A stretch of 22,284 nucleotides of DNA from Hadesarchaea archaeon (GTDB lineage Archaea > Hadarchaeota > Hadarchaeia > Hadarchaeales > Hadarchaeaceae), in the NCBI GenBank assembly GCA_030601665.1, contig JAUWBP010000005.1, positions 1 to 22,284 on the forward strand, in the 5' to 3' direction. A model generated the notes under the pieces. It was given only the letters and a program-made list of their open reading frames with translations. It was not told the DNA's origin and ran no database searches. The stretch's first letter is position 1. Each line of letters opens with the position of its first letter. Both the position numbers and the translations under genes were made by a program. Shown one piece after another: positions 5,764 through 13,345 of this stretch.

Positions 5764-6306
5764 TTATTCAAAAGTTCTTTGTTTGAGGATGGGCCCGACC
5801 GCAAGTTCAAGTATTCGCGCCGTCTCTCGAGCCGACCAACGCTTGGTGTTGAGAACCAGATCAAACACTGAGCGGTCATTAACATCAATGTTGTAGAACC
5901 GTTTGAACCGTTTGGCTTCGCTCCGCTCCCGCCCCATCGTTTCTCGGAGGACCTCCTTGTACCCCCGCCCCTCTCGACGGGCTATCCGCCGGACCCTTTC
6001 CTCGAGTGGAGCAGTGAGTAGGATTTTCAGATTTGCCTGTTTGGCCATCCACCCAGCGAGGCGAGCATCGATGAGCACTCCATCCTCTCTTGCGGCCTCG
6101 GCGGTGCGAAAATCGATTATACGGTCGATCCCGGGGTTGCGCTCGGAATAGCGCGAGAACTCATCGAGCGTCATTCTCCGTTCTCTAGCAAGTTGCCTGA
6201 AGACGCTCCCCGCACAGACGTAGCGAAGTTTGAATTTTCTCACCAGCGCCCGTGCGGCAGTCGTCTTGCCCGTCCCGTGCAAGCCGCTTATGGCAATGAT
6301 CGCCAT
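5764..6306 (-). CDS. cmk: Cytidylate kinase, archaeal type
   Basis: Phosphorylates CMP/dCMP to the diphosphate with ATP. The P-loop GLHGTGKTT is at residues 8-16; RYVCAGSVFRQLA and the DGVLIDARLAGWMA strand suit the nucleotide-binding fold, and RRIARREGRGYKEV is the lid region. 180 aa from ATG 6306. An in-frame start further upstream would overlap most of rpl34e and adds a non-homologous region, so it is rejected. It follows rpl34e by 4 nt, as in other euryarchaea. Confidence 0.93.
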   Translation of the reverse strand: MAIIAISGLHGTGKTTAARALVRKFKLRYVCAGSVFRQLARERRMTLDEFSRYSERNPGIDRIIDFRTAEAAREDGVLIDARLAGWMAKQANLKILLTAPLEERVRRIARREGRGYKEVLRETMGRERSEAKRFKRFYNIDVNDRSVFDLVLNTKRWSARETARILELAVGPILKQRTFE

Positions 6307-6310
6307 TCGC

Positions 6311-6577
6311 TCACGCTCGAGCAGCTTCTTTAATCGCTCGGCGCGCACAGGCCGGGCAGAGATAACCACCGTAAGGGCGATTTGGCATGCGGGAGCTGTG
6401 GGGCAGGGACCGCAGCTCGCTTGGCCTAGCTCGGGGAACGCCCCCCAGCGGGCGCCCACAGGAAGCGCATCTCGCCACCCCCGCCCGCTCCTCCTTATAG
6501 CGCACGATGGTTCGCCCTCCGGGCGTGCGGACAGAACGCTTTTTATAGCTCCTTGAGCGGTACCTTCGCGCCGGCAT
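6311..6577 (-). CDS. rpl34e: 50S ribosomal protein L34e
   Basis: A zinc-ribbon large-subunit protein. MPARRYRSRSYKKRSVRTPGG is the standard start. Two Cys pairs, CASC (about 37-40) and CPAC (about 74-77), would bind Zn. The ATG at 6577, one nt after the DUF106 stop, is preferred to the GTG at 6586: GTGAG lies just upstream and the family starts with MPA. 88 aa. Confidence 0.94.
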   Translation of the reverse strand: MPARRYRSRSYKKRSVRTPGGRTIVRYKEERAGVARCASCGRPLGGVPRARPSELRSLPHSSRMPNRPYGGYLCPACARRAIKEAARA

Positions 6578-6578
6578 G

Positions 6579-7397
6579 CTACTCACGGATAAGCAATTTC
6601 CGCCAGATTTGGGAGAACCCGAAGTAGGTTAGGAGATACCAGCTCAGGAAGCCGCAGGAAGCCCATTTGCCGAAGAAGGGGAGGTCTAGGCGGAAGGGGA
6701 GCCAAGCCACGACCCATCCCGAGTACATGCCAGATAGGACGAACCAGAAGATGAAGTAGGGCACGATATAGAAAAGCATAGGCTTGAAATTTTCCTTCAT
6801 CATCTGTCCTTGGAGTGCCATGATCCGCTTTTGATCCTGCTGGACCTTGTACAGGCGCTTCATGTCCTGCTTGCTCCGGGCATCGCGGAGCTCATGCTGA
6901 AATGCGGACATCTCAGCCTTGATTTGTTTCAACCGCTCCCAGTTCACGACACGTCGAGATATGAGGGTGACGATAAGGGCAACGGATATTCCAATCCCTA
7001 GGATGAAGAATAAAGCATGCTCGAAGTTGAAAGGCAGCCCGACCCCGAGCTCGCTCGCCATTAGCGAGACGTCCGAGCGCAAATCCCGAATATTTTCCTC
7101 GGTCGCTGATTGCTGTAGAGAACTGAAAGCTTGGGTTATTCGGTTGTTTGTTTCCAGGAGTTCCGGACGATTGTTAAAATTTTCGTTCTCGACGAGGTTA
7201 CTGTAAAGTGTTTGGGCTTCACTCAAACCTCCCGACGCACTCCCCCCATGCCTGAGGGCTACGATGGAGCTGTCTATTCTCTGCAGCAGCCTCTTGTACG
7301 TTTCCTGCTCATTTCCCGCCTCCTCTGCACTAGCGATCGTCACGGAGCTCGCGAGCAGGAGGACGGCGATCAGGGAGTAGATGAGTATACGGTGCAT
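6579..7397 (-). CDS. DUF106/EMC3-TMCO1-like membrane insertase with N-terminal ectodomain
   Basis: An Oxa1-superfamily protein (archaeal YidC/EMC3 relative) thought to insert membrane proteins beside SecYEG. It has a signal-peptide-like N-terminus (1-24, ending ASA-EEA), a helical extracytoplasmic segment (about 25-122), TM1 (about 127-148), a charged cytosolic coiled-coil hairpin (about 152-203, with RLKQIKAEM and QDMKRLYKVQQDQKRIMALQ), TM2 (about 207-228) and TM3 (about 247-266). At 272 aa it is longer than typical archaeal DUF106 proteins because of the secreted N-terminal part. It lies between adkA and rpl34e, the usual position downstream of secY. Confidence 0.88.
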   Translation of the reverse strand: MHRILIYSLIAVLLLASSVTIASAEEAGNEQETYKRLLQRIDSSIVALRHGGSASGGLSEAQTLYSNLVENENFNNRPELLETNNRITQAFSSLQQSATEENIRDLRSDVSLMASELGVGLPFNFEHALFFILGIGISVALIVTLISRRVVNWERLKQIKAEMSAFQHELRDARSKQDMKRLYKVQQDQKRIMALQGQMMKENFKPMLFYIVPYFIFWFVLSGMYSGWVVAWLPFRLDLPFFGKWASCGFLSWYLLTYFGFSQIWRKLLIRE

Positions 7398-7401
7398 GAT
7401 T

Positions 7402-7974
7402 TCACCTCAGGGCCTCAACCATTTCCTTTATGGTTTCACTGAGTTTCCTATCCTTATTATTAATTATCCTCACCGTTGCGCCCGTGAGCGCCGCGTATGC
7501 CGTTGCCGTGGCACGGTTGAGTTGCTGGTGCTCCACGACCTCGTTCAGGATCTCTTTGTCCCGCTTCCTCGCGGTATCCTTTGTCCGCCGCCCCGCCACC
7601 TCTTCTGGAGACGCTTCAATTATCACGATTGATTCGGGCTTGAGCTCCTCGAGCACCCAGCGAGGAAGACCTGGGTAATATCCTTCGGGTTTCTTGACGA
7701 GACAGTGGGTATCGACTAGTACAGGCTTTCGCTTGGCCACGCGGGCGATTTGTTTTCCCGCTTCGCGTTGGACCTCTCGGTAAGGGCCTACAGGGAACTT
7801 CCGCATCTCGTCGCGGTGAGTTATGCCCTCCCGTTTCAGAAGCTCGAGCATGACATCGCCGTAGATTATCAATTCGTATTCAACACCTTTTGTCTTGAGC
7901 TGCTTTAGCGCCCCTTCGATGACGGTGCTCTTTCCAACTCCTGGCACGCCAGTTACGACGATCACTTTATTCAC
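7402..7974 (-). CDS. adkA: Adenylate kinase, archaeal type (AdkA)
   Basis: Catalyses ATP + AMP to 2 ADP. The P-loop GVPGVGKST is at residues 9-17, followed by YGDVMLELLKREGITHRDEMRK, VDTHCLVKKPEGYYPGLP and the GRRTKDTARKRD lid region typical of the short archaeal enzyme (190 aa). The ATG overlaps the end of secY by 8 nt, suggesting coupling; it is followed after 4 nt by the DUF106 gene. Confidence 0.96.
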   Translation of the reverse strand: MNKVIVVTGVPGVGKSTVIEGALKQLKTKGVEYELIIYGDVMLELLKREGITHRDEMRKFPVGPYREVQREAGKQIARVAKRKPVLVDTHCLVKKPEGYYPGLPRWVLEELKPESIVIIEASPEEVAGRRTKDTARKRDKEILNEVVEHQQLNRATATAYAALTGATVRIINNKDRKLSETIKEMVEALR

Positions 7975-9331
7975 TAAAGAACCTCCTCACCGCCGGGAAC
8001 ATCTCCGCCATGCGTTCTTTCGCTATCTCTTGGTAAAGGCTATACATAATGCTCACGGTAAGCAAGATCCCAGTGCCGCTGCCTAAAGCCCCCATGAAAT
8101 CAGCGCCTGCGGAGAGTGCACCAACGGTTGCGCCGCCGAGCAACGTTGCTCCTGTGATGTAGCGACTGAGCACGCGTTCCATCACCCTAATATCGCGGCG
8201 GAACCCCGGGATAAGCATGCCCGAGCGATCGAGCTGCTCTGCCACATTACGGGGCCCCATCCCTGTCATGTTTACCCATAGCGAGGCGAAGCCCATACAT
8301 AACAGGACCAAGACCACGAAGTAGATCCCCGCTCGGAACGGATCAGCCGCGACGGCGAAGATGCCGTTCGGGGTGCTGAGAAAATCAGAAACACTTTGTA
8401 ACGGAGAGAAGAACATCCCCAATATCCTGATGTTCGCGAATACCACCATCGCGAGGATCACTGGGATGACTGAGGCGTACATAAACTTGATTGGGTAGCG
8501 CCCGCGGATGCCACCGAAGCGGCCATAAGCAAGGGGTATCTCGATGCGCATACTTTCGATGTAGACAACTATGAAAAAGACCAAAATCGTCGCGATTACA
8601 CCCATCATGTTCGGTAGAGGCCATGGTCTGGTGAACGCGTCGGAGATGTTGCCTCCCACTATTAAGGTTTTGATCAAGTTTGGAACGGCGCCTGGAAGCT
8701 CACCGCCCGTCGCAGCCGTGGCTATCGGGTTGAACGCCTGCGCGAAAATGGTCATCGATACACCGGCTACGATGAAGAGGCTAATCCCACTCCCGAACCC
8801 GTATTTCGAAACCATTTCGTCGAGGAAGATTACGATGATCACCGCTATCGCGAGCTGGACGACGATAAAGATGCCTGCGCTTGAGCCAAAGGCGACCCCG
8901 TATTGTCCCGCAATCACGAGCATCGATGCTTGAAAGATGCCCATGACTATAGCCCCAATTTTCTGGACGCCGGTGAAGAGGGCGCGGTCCTCGGACTGGC
9001 CCAGATTAAGTCCGAGTATCTTGCTTCCGACTAGCAATTGCATAATGATGCCAGCGGTGACGATAGGCCCGATGCCAAGCTCCATCAGGCTCCCACCGTG
9101 GCTGGCGAGTATGAAACGCAGCTGCCCAAAGAAAGGGACCCTACCAGCTTCTGCTTCCATTCCGTAGATCGGGACCTGGGTCAGGACGAAGAAGGCGAGG
9201 AGGGCTATTCCCGTCCACATGAACTTTTCCTTGAATGAAACGTGCCGCTTTGGAACTGCTACCTCGGGGAGTTTTCGTACTATGGGCTCGAGTGCATAAA
9301 GTTTGGACCGCGGCTTCTCAGGCTGTTCCAT
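7967..9331 (-). CDS. secY: Preprotein translocase subunit SecY
   Basis: The channel subunit of the Sec translocon. 454 aa with the ten hydrophobic segments expected. Landmarks are PEVAVPKRHVSFKEKFMWTG before TM1, the plug and TM2 region (LGIGPIVTAGIIMQLLVGSK), and FRRDIRVMERVLSRYI in the large cytosolic loop before TM9. The ATG at 9331 is chosen over a GTG at 9340 because GGGTGA lies 5 nt before it. It follows rpl15 directly and overlaps adkA. Confidence 0.96.
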   Translation of the reverse strand: MEQPEKPRSKLYALEPIVRKLPEVAVPKRHVSFKEKFMWTGIALLAFFVLTQVPIYGMEAEAGRVPFFGQLRFILASHGGSLMELGIGPIVTAGIIMQLLVGSKILGLNLGQSEDRALFTGVQKIGAIVMGIFQASMLVIAGQYGVAFGSSAGIFIVVQLAIAVIIVIFLDEMVSKYGFGSGISLFIVAGVSMTIFAQAFNPIATAATGGELPGAVPNLIKTLIVGGNISDAFTRPWPLPNMMGVIATILVFFIVVYIESMRIEIPLAYGRFGGIRGRYPIKFMYASVIPVILAMVVFANIRILGMFFSPLQSVSDFLSTPNGIFAVAADPFRAGIYFVVLVLLCMGFASLWVNMTGMGPRNVAEQLDRSGMLIPGFRRDIRVMERVLSRYITGATLLGGATVGALSAGADFMGALGSGTGILLTVSIMYSLYQEIAKERMAEMFPAVRRFFSE

Positions 9332-9336
9332 CGCCT

Positions 9337-9777
9337 TCACCCTGCGATTGCCTTTCCGCCCGCTTCCTCGAGTTTCCGTTTTGCAGATTCCACAAATTCC
9401 TTCGCGATGACCTCGAGGGGATGGGTGACGCGCCCCCCGCCGAGCACTCGCTCAAAACCGAGCTTCTTAACATCAACTACGATTCGCTCATCCTCGCGTT
9501 TGGCGATGCCCTGTTGCAGGAGTTCGTCGAGGCGCTCGTCGAGTTCGCCGACGTTGATCGCGCTGATTTCTCTCCTCGCTGCGAGCGGGCGCGTGAACCC
9601 ATGTTTTCCAAAATGCTTGGGCATGTACTTGAGCAGGTAGGACCACTTCTGTTTGTGGCCGCCGCTGAGCCCTCTACCGCCCTTCTCCCCAGCTCCCCGT
9701 CCACGTTTCGAGCAGCCCCTTCCGTAAGTTCTTGTGCCTCGTTGTTTTCGCACCTTTCGCCGCCGTCGTACCACCAT
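9337..9777 (-). CDS. rpl15: 50S ribosomal protein L15
   Basis: A late-assembly large-subunit protein. It has the N-terminal basic, Gly-rich arm (RRRRKVRKQRGTRTYGRG, then GGRGLSGGHKQKW), KHFGKHGFTRP and the globular C-terminal end with VDVKKLGFERVLGGG. 146 aa, ending in KAIAG. It sits 9 nt after rpl30 and directly before secY. Confidence 0.95.
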   Translation of the reverse strand: MVVRRRRKVRKQRGTRTYGRGCSKRGRGAGEKGGRGLSGGHKQKWSYLLKYMPKHFGKHGFTRPLAARREISAINVGELDERLDELLQQGIAKREDERIVVDVKKLGFERVLGGGRVTHPLEVIAKEFVESAKRKLEEAGGKAIAG

Positions 9778-9786
9778 TCACAACAC

Positions 9787-10254
9787 CTAGATCATTCTGA
9801 TGACGAACTCGTTGATCTGCTCGCCGCGGTAGCCCAGATCGCCAAAGTCTTTAAATGGACGTTTGGTTGCTTTATACCCCTTCCGTGGCGGGTGGAGCCT
9901 GAAAACTTTCTTCAATCCAGGGAGCGTTCCGAACTCGGCCTCGCCCGAATGTACCGCGGCGGCGAACTCGCTTAACGATTGAAACGGGGTTTGGGATTTA
10001 ATGAATTCGTCAGTCAAATGCTTGTCACCGGTTAGCCTTCCGCGTTTCCGAATGAGTTTCTCTAATACCTTCTGCTCAACCTCCCCCCACGTAATCATGT
10101 CCTTCGCTTTCTGCAGCATCCCGCGGGAAGTGGGGGTATCATCTATCACGACGCAGTGGTTGGTGCGCGTTAGGCCAAGCATCCGCATCGTCTCACTCAC
10201 ACCGCGCCGCACGTTCACGCTACCTCGCACCCTAATTACCGCTAATTTAGCCAC
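9787..10254 (-). CDS. rpl30: 50S ribosomal protein L30
   Basis: An archaeal L30 (L7 in eukaryotes). AKLAVIRVRGSVNVRRGVSET is the family start, followed by LGLTRTNHCVVIDDTPTSRGM and the C-terminal extension ending LGYRGEQINEFVIRMI. The GTG at 10254 is preferred over GTG 10263 because GGTGA lies 5 nt before it. 155 aa. It overlaps the end of rps5 by 8 nt. Confidence 0.93.
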   Translation of the reverse strand: MAKLAVIRVRGSVNVRRGVSETMRMLGLTRTNHCVVIDDTPTSRGMLQKAKDMITWGEVEQKVLEKLIRKRGRLTGDKHLTDEFIKSQTPFQSLSEFAAAVHSGEAEFGTLPGLKKVFRLHPPRKGYKATKRPFKDFGDLGYRGEQINEFVIRMI

Positions 10255-10954
10255 TCTCTTCACCGACCTTTCCGATGAGGACGTGCTCCTTATAGGGCTT
10301 CCGAAGGGCTACCCTCGTGGTCTGCTTGAGGGCGTCGAAGGTAGCGAGGGCGAAGTTAAGCGTCGTGCGCGTCTGCCCACGCGAATGAAGCCAAGCGTCC
10401 TTGATTCCGGCCATTCGAAGAATTGTCTTCGGGACCTCGGCCGCTGCCAACCCAAGTCCGCGCGGCGCTGGTTTTATCGTCATGTGGACGCTGCCGCTTC
10501 TCCCAGTAACCTCGAACGGAATCGAGTGAGGTCGTCCACAGGCACACTCCCAGCTCCCGCAGCCTCGAGCGATCTCTACGACGTTTAGCTTCGCCGCGGT
10601 AATGGCCTTTCGTATGGATGGACCGATCTCGCGCGTGCTTGCGTACCCAACTCCGACGATTCCATCTCGATTCCCGACCGCTGTAACTACACGATATTTA
10701 ATTCGACGTCCTGATTTGTGCATCCGCTGGACTAAGCTTACCCCCAAGATATCCTCCTCAGTATTTGGCACGAGGGCATCTACGATCTCAGGCTCTTTGA
10801 TCGGCCTTCCTTGGCGCAGAATCTGAGATATTTTGGTTACCTGCTTTTCCTTTACCGTTCGCCCCATGCTCGTCCGAGGCTGCCATAGATTGATGTCGAA
10901 TTCCTCTCGCATTGGTTTCCTTCGCTTCCCTCGTGTCCTTCGTGCCCTTCCCAT
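10247..10954 (-). CDS. rps5: 30S ribosomal protein S5
   Basis: A small-subunit protein at the mRNA entry channel, important for decoding accuracy. The double-stranded RNA-binding part (KSGRRIKYRVVTAVGNRDGIVGVGYA) is followed by GSWECACGRPHSIPFEVTGRSGSVHMTI and the C-terminal RNase-fold PAPRGLGLAAAEVPKTILRMAGI. The start ATG at 10954 has GGTGA 5 nt upstream; the in-frame ATG at 10975 lies inside rpl18. 235 aa. Confidence 0.95.
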   Translation of the reverse strand: MGRARRTRGKRRKPMREEFDINLWQPRTSMGRTVKEKQVTKISQILRQGRPIKEPEIVDALVPNTEEDILGVSLVQRMHKSGRRIKYRVVTAVGNRDGIVGVGYASTREIGPSIRKAITAAKLNVVEIARGCGSWECACGRPHSIPFEVTGRSGSVHMTIKPAPRGLGLAAAEVPKTILRMAGIKDAWLHSRGQTRTTLNFALATFDALKQTTRVALRKPYKEHVLIGKVGEESG

Positions 10955-10955
10955 T

Positions 10956-11552
10956 TTACTCACCGAACTGCGCAACTATTACTTGCCTGATTTCGTTAAA
11001 GTGCTGTGGTAGCTGCTCTGGCATTAGTCCCCGCCGGATGTAGGCGGAGAATCGCGCGTGATATGCTTTTTTATCCTCATCCTTTAGTTTCGCGGCGTAC
11101 TGGGCGATGTGCTCCCCACGTATCCGCTCATCGCTTGGTAAAACCTTTTCACCGTGGGGAATTTGTAGACCGGCGTCGAGCGCTCCCTTAAGTACGGCGA
11201 AAACTTTAGCTTGGTAAATTGGGTTGTACTTCCCGAGATCCAAAGTGCATTCCTTCGTCCCGGCCTTCAGCGCGCGGTATCCGCAGAGCAGCCCCACGAG
11301 ATAGGCCGCAGGGGTATTTGCAGTATATCCTTTCCACCCGAGTTTCTCGAGCTCCTTCGAGTGCGCCGAGGCAAGGGTGAGGTCCCCACTGGGGGTGGCA
11401 CGCACGGATTGGGCGATGACATGCTTTAGCGAGATTCTCGTCACCAGCCGCGGTTTGCCCGAGCGTATGAGCCTGAGCCTATGCCTATAGTCGGTCTTTC
11501 CCCCTCGCTTGCGCCTGAACTGAACCTTCCAGCGCGGTCCGATCTTAGCCAT
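10956..11552 (-). CDS. rpl18: 50S ribosomal protein L18
   Basis: A 5S rRNA-binding protein of the central protuberance. It begins MAKIGPRWKVQFRRKRGGKTDYRHRL, the archaeal L18 (L5e) signature, with AAYLVGLLCGYRAL and LDLGKYNPIYQAKVFAVLKGALDAGL further on. A start at 11552 is chosen because GAAGGG lies upstream at the right distance; 11558 is possible, and starts further upstream would sit inside rpl19e. 198 aa. Confidence 0.94.
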   Translation of the reverse strand: MAKIGPRWKVQFRRKRGGKTDYRHRLRLIRSGKPRLVTRISLKHVIAQSVRATPSGDLTLASAHSKELEKLGWKGYTANTPAAYLVGLLCGYRALKAGTKECTLDLGKYNPIYQAKVFAVLKGALDAGLQIPHGEKVLPSDERIRGEHIAQYAAKLKDEDKKAYHARFSAYIRRGLMPEQLPQHFNEIRQVIVAQFGE

Positions 11553-11554
11553 CT

Positions 11555-12004
11555 TCATCCCTTCAGGAGTCCTCGCGCCCTGAGGTGGGTTTCGAGATGA
11601 GCCCTGCTCTTGAAAGCCCCACCCTTCACCATCCGATAGAGTCTGCGATACTCGTGCGGATTGATTGTTCCCTCTCGCTTGAGTTCGCGTAGCCTCGCGC
11701 GCAACGGCCGCACGGTTCTGATCCACCTCGCCTTTTTCGGTTGTCTAGCCTTTCGCGTGCCCTTCCTGCTCCCAACGCCCCGCCGCCTGCCACGCTTGCG
11801 TTTGGCGGCCCGCCGCCTGAACCTTCCGCGGCTTATCCCCAGCTCTGGTTTTGCCTTGATCGCGCCCTGTCGGATCAAGCGCCTTACATCTTCACGTGAG
11901 ATCGCGGCAGAAACATCGGTAGCTCGGGCGGGGTCGACCCAAACCCGGTTGATGCCCACGCCGAGGATATCAGACGCTAGCCTGCGCTGTGTGCTTAACT
12001 CCAC
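11555..12004 (-). CDS. rpl19e: 50S ribosomal protein L19e
   Basis: An all-helical archaeal/eukaryal large-subunit protein. LSTQRRLASDILGVGINRVWVDP and the highly basic middle (GRFRRRAAKRKRGRRRGVGSRKGTR) are diagnostic. The GTG start at 12004 has a strong GGAGG 8 nt upstream, inside the end of rpl32e, so the two genes overlap by 35 nt. 149 aa. Confidence 0.95.
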   Translation of the reverse strand: MELSTQRRLASDILGVGINRVWVDPARATDVSAAISREDVRRLIRQGAIKAKPELGISRGRFRRRAAKRKRGRRRGVGSRKGTRKARQPKKARWIRTVRPLRARLRELKREGTINPHEYRRLYRMVKGGAFKSRAHLETHLRARGLLKG

Positions 12005-12362
12005 GTTTTTCGCCTCCGGGATTTAGTACCTTGATACCGAGTTCCTTGGCTCGAGCGAGGATATGTTCCCGCTTTCGCCCCCCAACGCCTGAGGCTATCC
12101 GAATCGCTTGCTTGCCCGCGTCGAGTCCTTCGAGGTTGCGGGGGCTGTGTACCAAAAGTTCGATGAGTCCAGAGGGATGAATCCCCCGAACGCTTCTCGG
12201 TGATCGATAGCCGACCGATACTACCGCAGATTTACCCCTTATGCCCAGGCGCATCTTGCTGTCTTTACCTCTGGGCTTGCGCCATTTTTCGCCAAGCTTT
12301 GCGAACCTAAACCATTCCTGACGCCTGAATTTCGGCGCGCGTTTTTTTCTCGTCATTTTCAT
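11970..12362 (-). CDS. rpl32e: 50S ribosomal protein L32e
   Basis: An archaeal/eukaryal large-subunit protein. KFRRQEWFRFAKLGEKWRKPRG and VSVGYRSPRSVRGIHPSG are the family signatures; the C-terminus has IASGVGGRKREHILARAKELGIKVLNP. The start ATG at 12362 lies 5 nt after GGAG and overlaps the rpl6 stop as ATGA. 130 aa. Confidence 0.95.
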   Translation of the reverse strand: MKMTRKKRAPKFRRQEWFRFAKLGEKWRKPRGKDSKMRLGIRGKSAVVSVGYRSPRSVRGIHPSGLIELLVHSPRNLEGLDAGKQAIRIASGVGGRKREHILARAKELGIKVLNPGGEKRGVKHTAQASV

Positions 12363-12889
12363 ACCTTCTCCACAATGTAACAACCATCTTGGAAGACGCG
12401 TGGATCGCGGTGCCTGATAAAGGTCGCCTGCTCGATGTTAAATGCTGTCTGCCCAACTTCGTTCCTGTCGATGCCTTGGACGATTATTTCATCCTCCTTT
12501 ACTTCCACGCCCACATCACCGACGATTTTGGCCACGCGAGGTGCCCGTTCACCGAGAAAGTTTTGGATCAGGACGCGCTTGCCATCGACTTTTATCGTGA
12601 TCGGAAAGTGTGAGTAAACCACACGAAGTTTGTAGGCGAAACCCGTAGTGACACCCTTGAACATGTTGGCCAGACAGGCCCGGATCATGCCAACCGCAGC
12701 TCGATGCTTTCGACGCTGGAATAGGGCTTCGACCAAAATTTTTTGCCCCTCCGTTTTCAGCTCGACTCCGGGAATATCGAATTTATATGCGAGCTTACCC
12801 TTCGGTCCACTAGCTTCGATCATTTTGCCCGAGAGTTTGACCTCTACGCCTTCGGGCACTTCTACCTCTTCTCTGATTTTTGCTGCCAT
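12359..12889 (-). CDS. rpl6: 50S ribosomal protein L6
   Basis: A large-subunit protein near the factor-binding site. It has two tandem L6 folds: EEVEVPEGVEVKLSGKMIEASGPKGKL at the N-terminus and FPITIKVDGKRVLIQNFLGE with IDRNEVGQTAFNIEQAT in the second half. The ATG at 12889 is preferred over 12901 because GGTG lies 6 nt before it. 176 aa. Upstream, rps8 would be expected at once, but a 1.8-kb island intervenes; a TATA box near 12955 probably drives rpl6 and the genes beyond it. Confidence 0.95.
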   Translation of the reverse strand: MAAKIREEVEVPEGVEVKLSGKMIEASGPKGKLAYKFDIPGVELKTEGQKILVEALFQRRKHRAAVGMIRACLANMFKGVTTGFAYKLRVVYSHFPITIKVDGKRVLIQNFLGERAPRVAKIVGDVGVEVKEDEIIVQGIDRNEVGQTAFNIEQATFIRHRDPRVFQDGCYIVEKV

Positions 12890-12948
12890 TTTGGACACCA
12901 TTACTATTCAGCGTTCCTTTATCTTTCATAACATTTTAGGTCACTTGA

Positions 12949-12960
12949 CTTTAAGGTTTA
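12949..12960. repeat. 12-bp direct repeat, left copy (flanks the S8/L6 island)
   Basis: CTTTAAGGTTTA at 12949-12960 is identical to 14659-14670. The two copies lie at the rpl6 and rps8 sides of the foreign gene, about 1.7 kb apart. It could be a target-site duplication or a duplicated promoter segment. Confidence 0.5.
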
Positions 12961-12965
12961 TAAAG
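12955..12965 (-). promoter_or_regulatory. TATA box for the rpl6-rpl32e-rpl19e operon
   Basis: The minus strand reads CTTTATAAACC, a near-ideal archaeal TATA box about 66 nt before the rpl6 ATG at 12889. It overlaps the left 12-bp repeat. It would provide transcription to the downstream ribosomal genes after the operon was interrupted. Confidence 0.6.
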
Positions 12966-12981
12966 CTAGATTTACTGCACA

Positions 12982-13144
12982 CTATTCCTTCTTTTTGGCC
13001 CTCCAATTCTGGCTCTTGCAGCGCGGGCATGTCTTGGGGTTGAGGATACTTATCGAGTAAGGGTTAGCGGGACCTCACCCTATCGGGCTTTTCACGCTGT
13101 CCGCGAACAAAAAAGCATTTAGGGTTAAGAAGGTAAATGCGCAT
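12982..13144 (-). pseudogene. Decayed small zinc-ribbon-like ORF
   Basis: On the minus strand an ATG frame from 13144 (MRIYLLNPKCFFVRGQ...) stops at 13064. A second frame, open from 13074, ends ILNPKTCPRCKSQNWRAKKKE at the TAG 12982-12984 without a start codon. A CPRC knuckle followed by an aromatic and a basic tail resembles one half of a small zinc ribbon. The two frames could be one gene broken by a frameshift, or the second could be only a fragment. No family is assigned. Confidence 0.3.
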
Positions 13145-13147
13145 AGC

Positions 13148-13339
13148 CTGCGGTATCTGCCGCAATTTCCAGCCCCAAGTTGGAACTTGGGCGTGGGTTC
13201 CGCTGGCCGCGCGCGGTCGGACTGGTTGGTGAGATCCTCACCTCCTTTTGCCTCCCGACCGCGCGCAAATGATCAAGCGCCCCCGAATCACAAGTGCTTT
13301 AAACGTAAACGCCGAATTTCTAAGGAGGCAAAAAGGAGG
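13148..13339 (+). promoter_or_regulatory. Structured leader with anti-Shine-Dalgarno element upstream of the NosD-like gene
   Basis: Four hairpins lie in a row: TGCGG/CCGCA (13149-13164), CCCAAGTT-GG-AACTTGGG (13174-13191), the 12-bp perfect stem GCGCGCGGTCGG (13209-13220) with CCGACCGCGCGC (13255-13266), and inside its loop GGTGAG-ATC-CTCACC (13228-13242). The same loop contains CCTCCTTTTGCCTCC (13241-13255). That stretch is complementary, with one bulged A, to the tandem ribosome-binding sequence GGAGGCAAAAAGGAGG at 13324-13339. Pairing would hide the ribosome site, in a pseudoknot-like fold if the big stem also forms. Whether this segment is transcribed depends on a start site near 13145, which is unproven; a TATA-like TTTAAA at about 13298 would start transcription downstream of it. 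Confidence 0.5.
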
Positions 13340-13345
13340 CTTAAA

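Noticed and set aside
6307..6459. Longer cytidylate kinase starting inside rpl34e
   Set aside because: It would overlap rpl34e by about 150 nt, and the P-loop normally lies within 10 residues of the start, as it does from ATG 6306.
13234..13248. TCACCTCCT matches the 3' end of 16S rRNA
   Set aside because: The match is only 9 nt with no wider rRNA similarity; it is expected for any sequence that pairs with a Shine-Dalgarno.
13187..13345. Longer start of the NosD-like protein at GTG 13187
   Set aside because: It would place 53 basic residues before a clear signal peptide and has no ribosome site; GTG 13346 has AAGGAGG at the best spacing.
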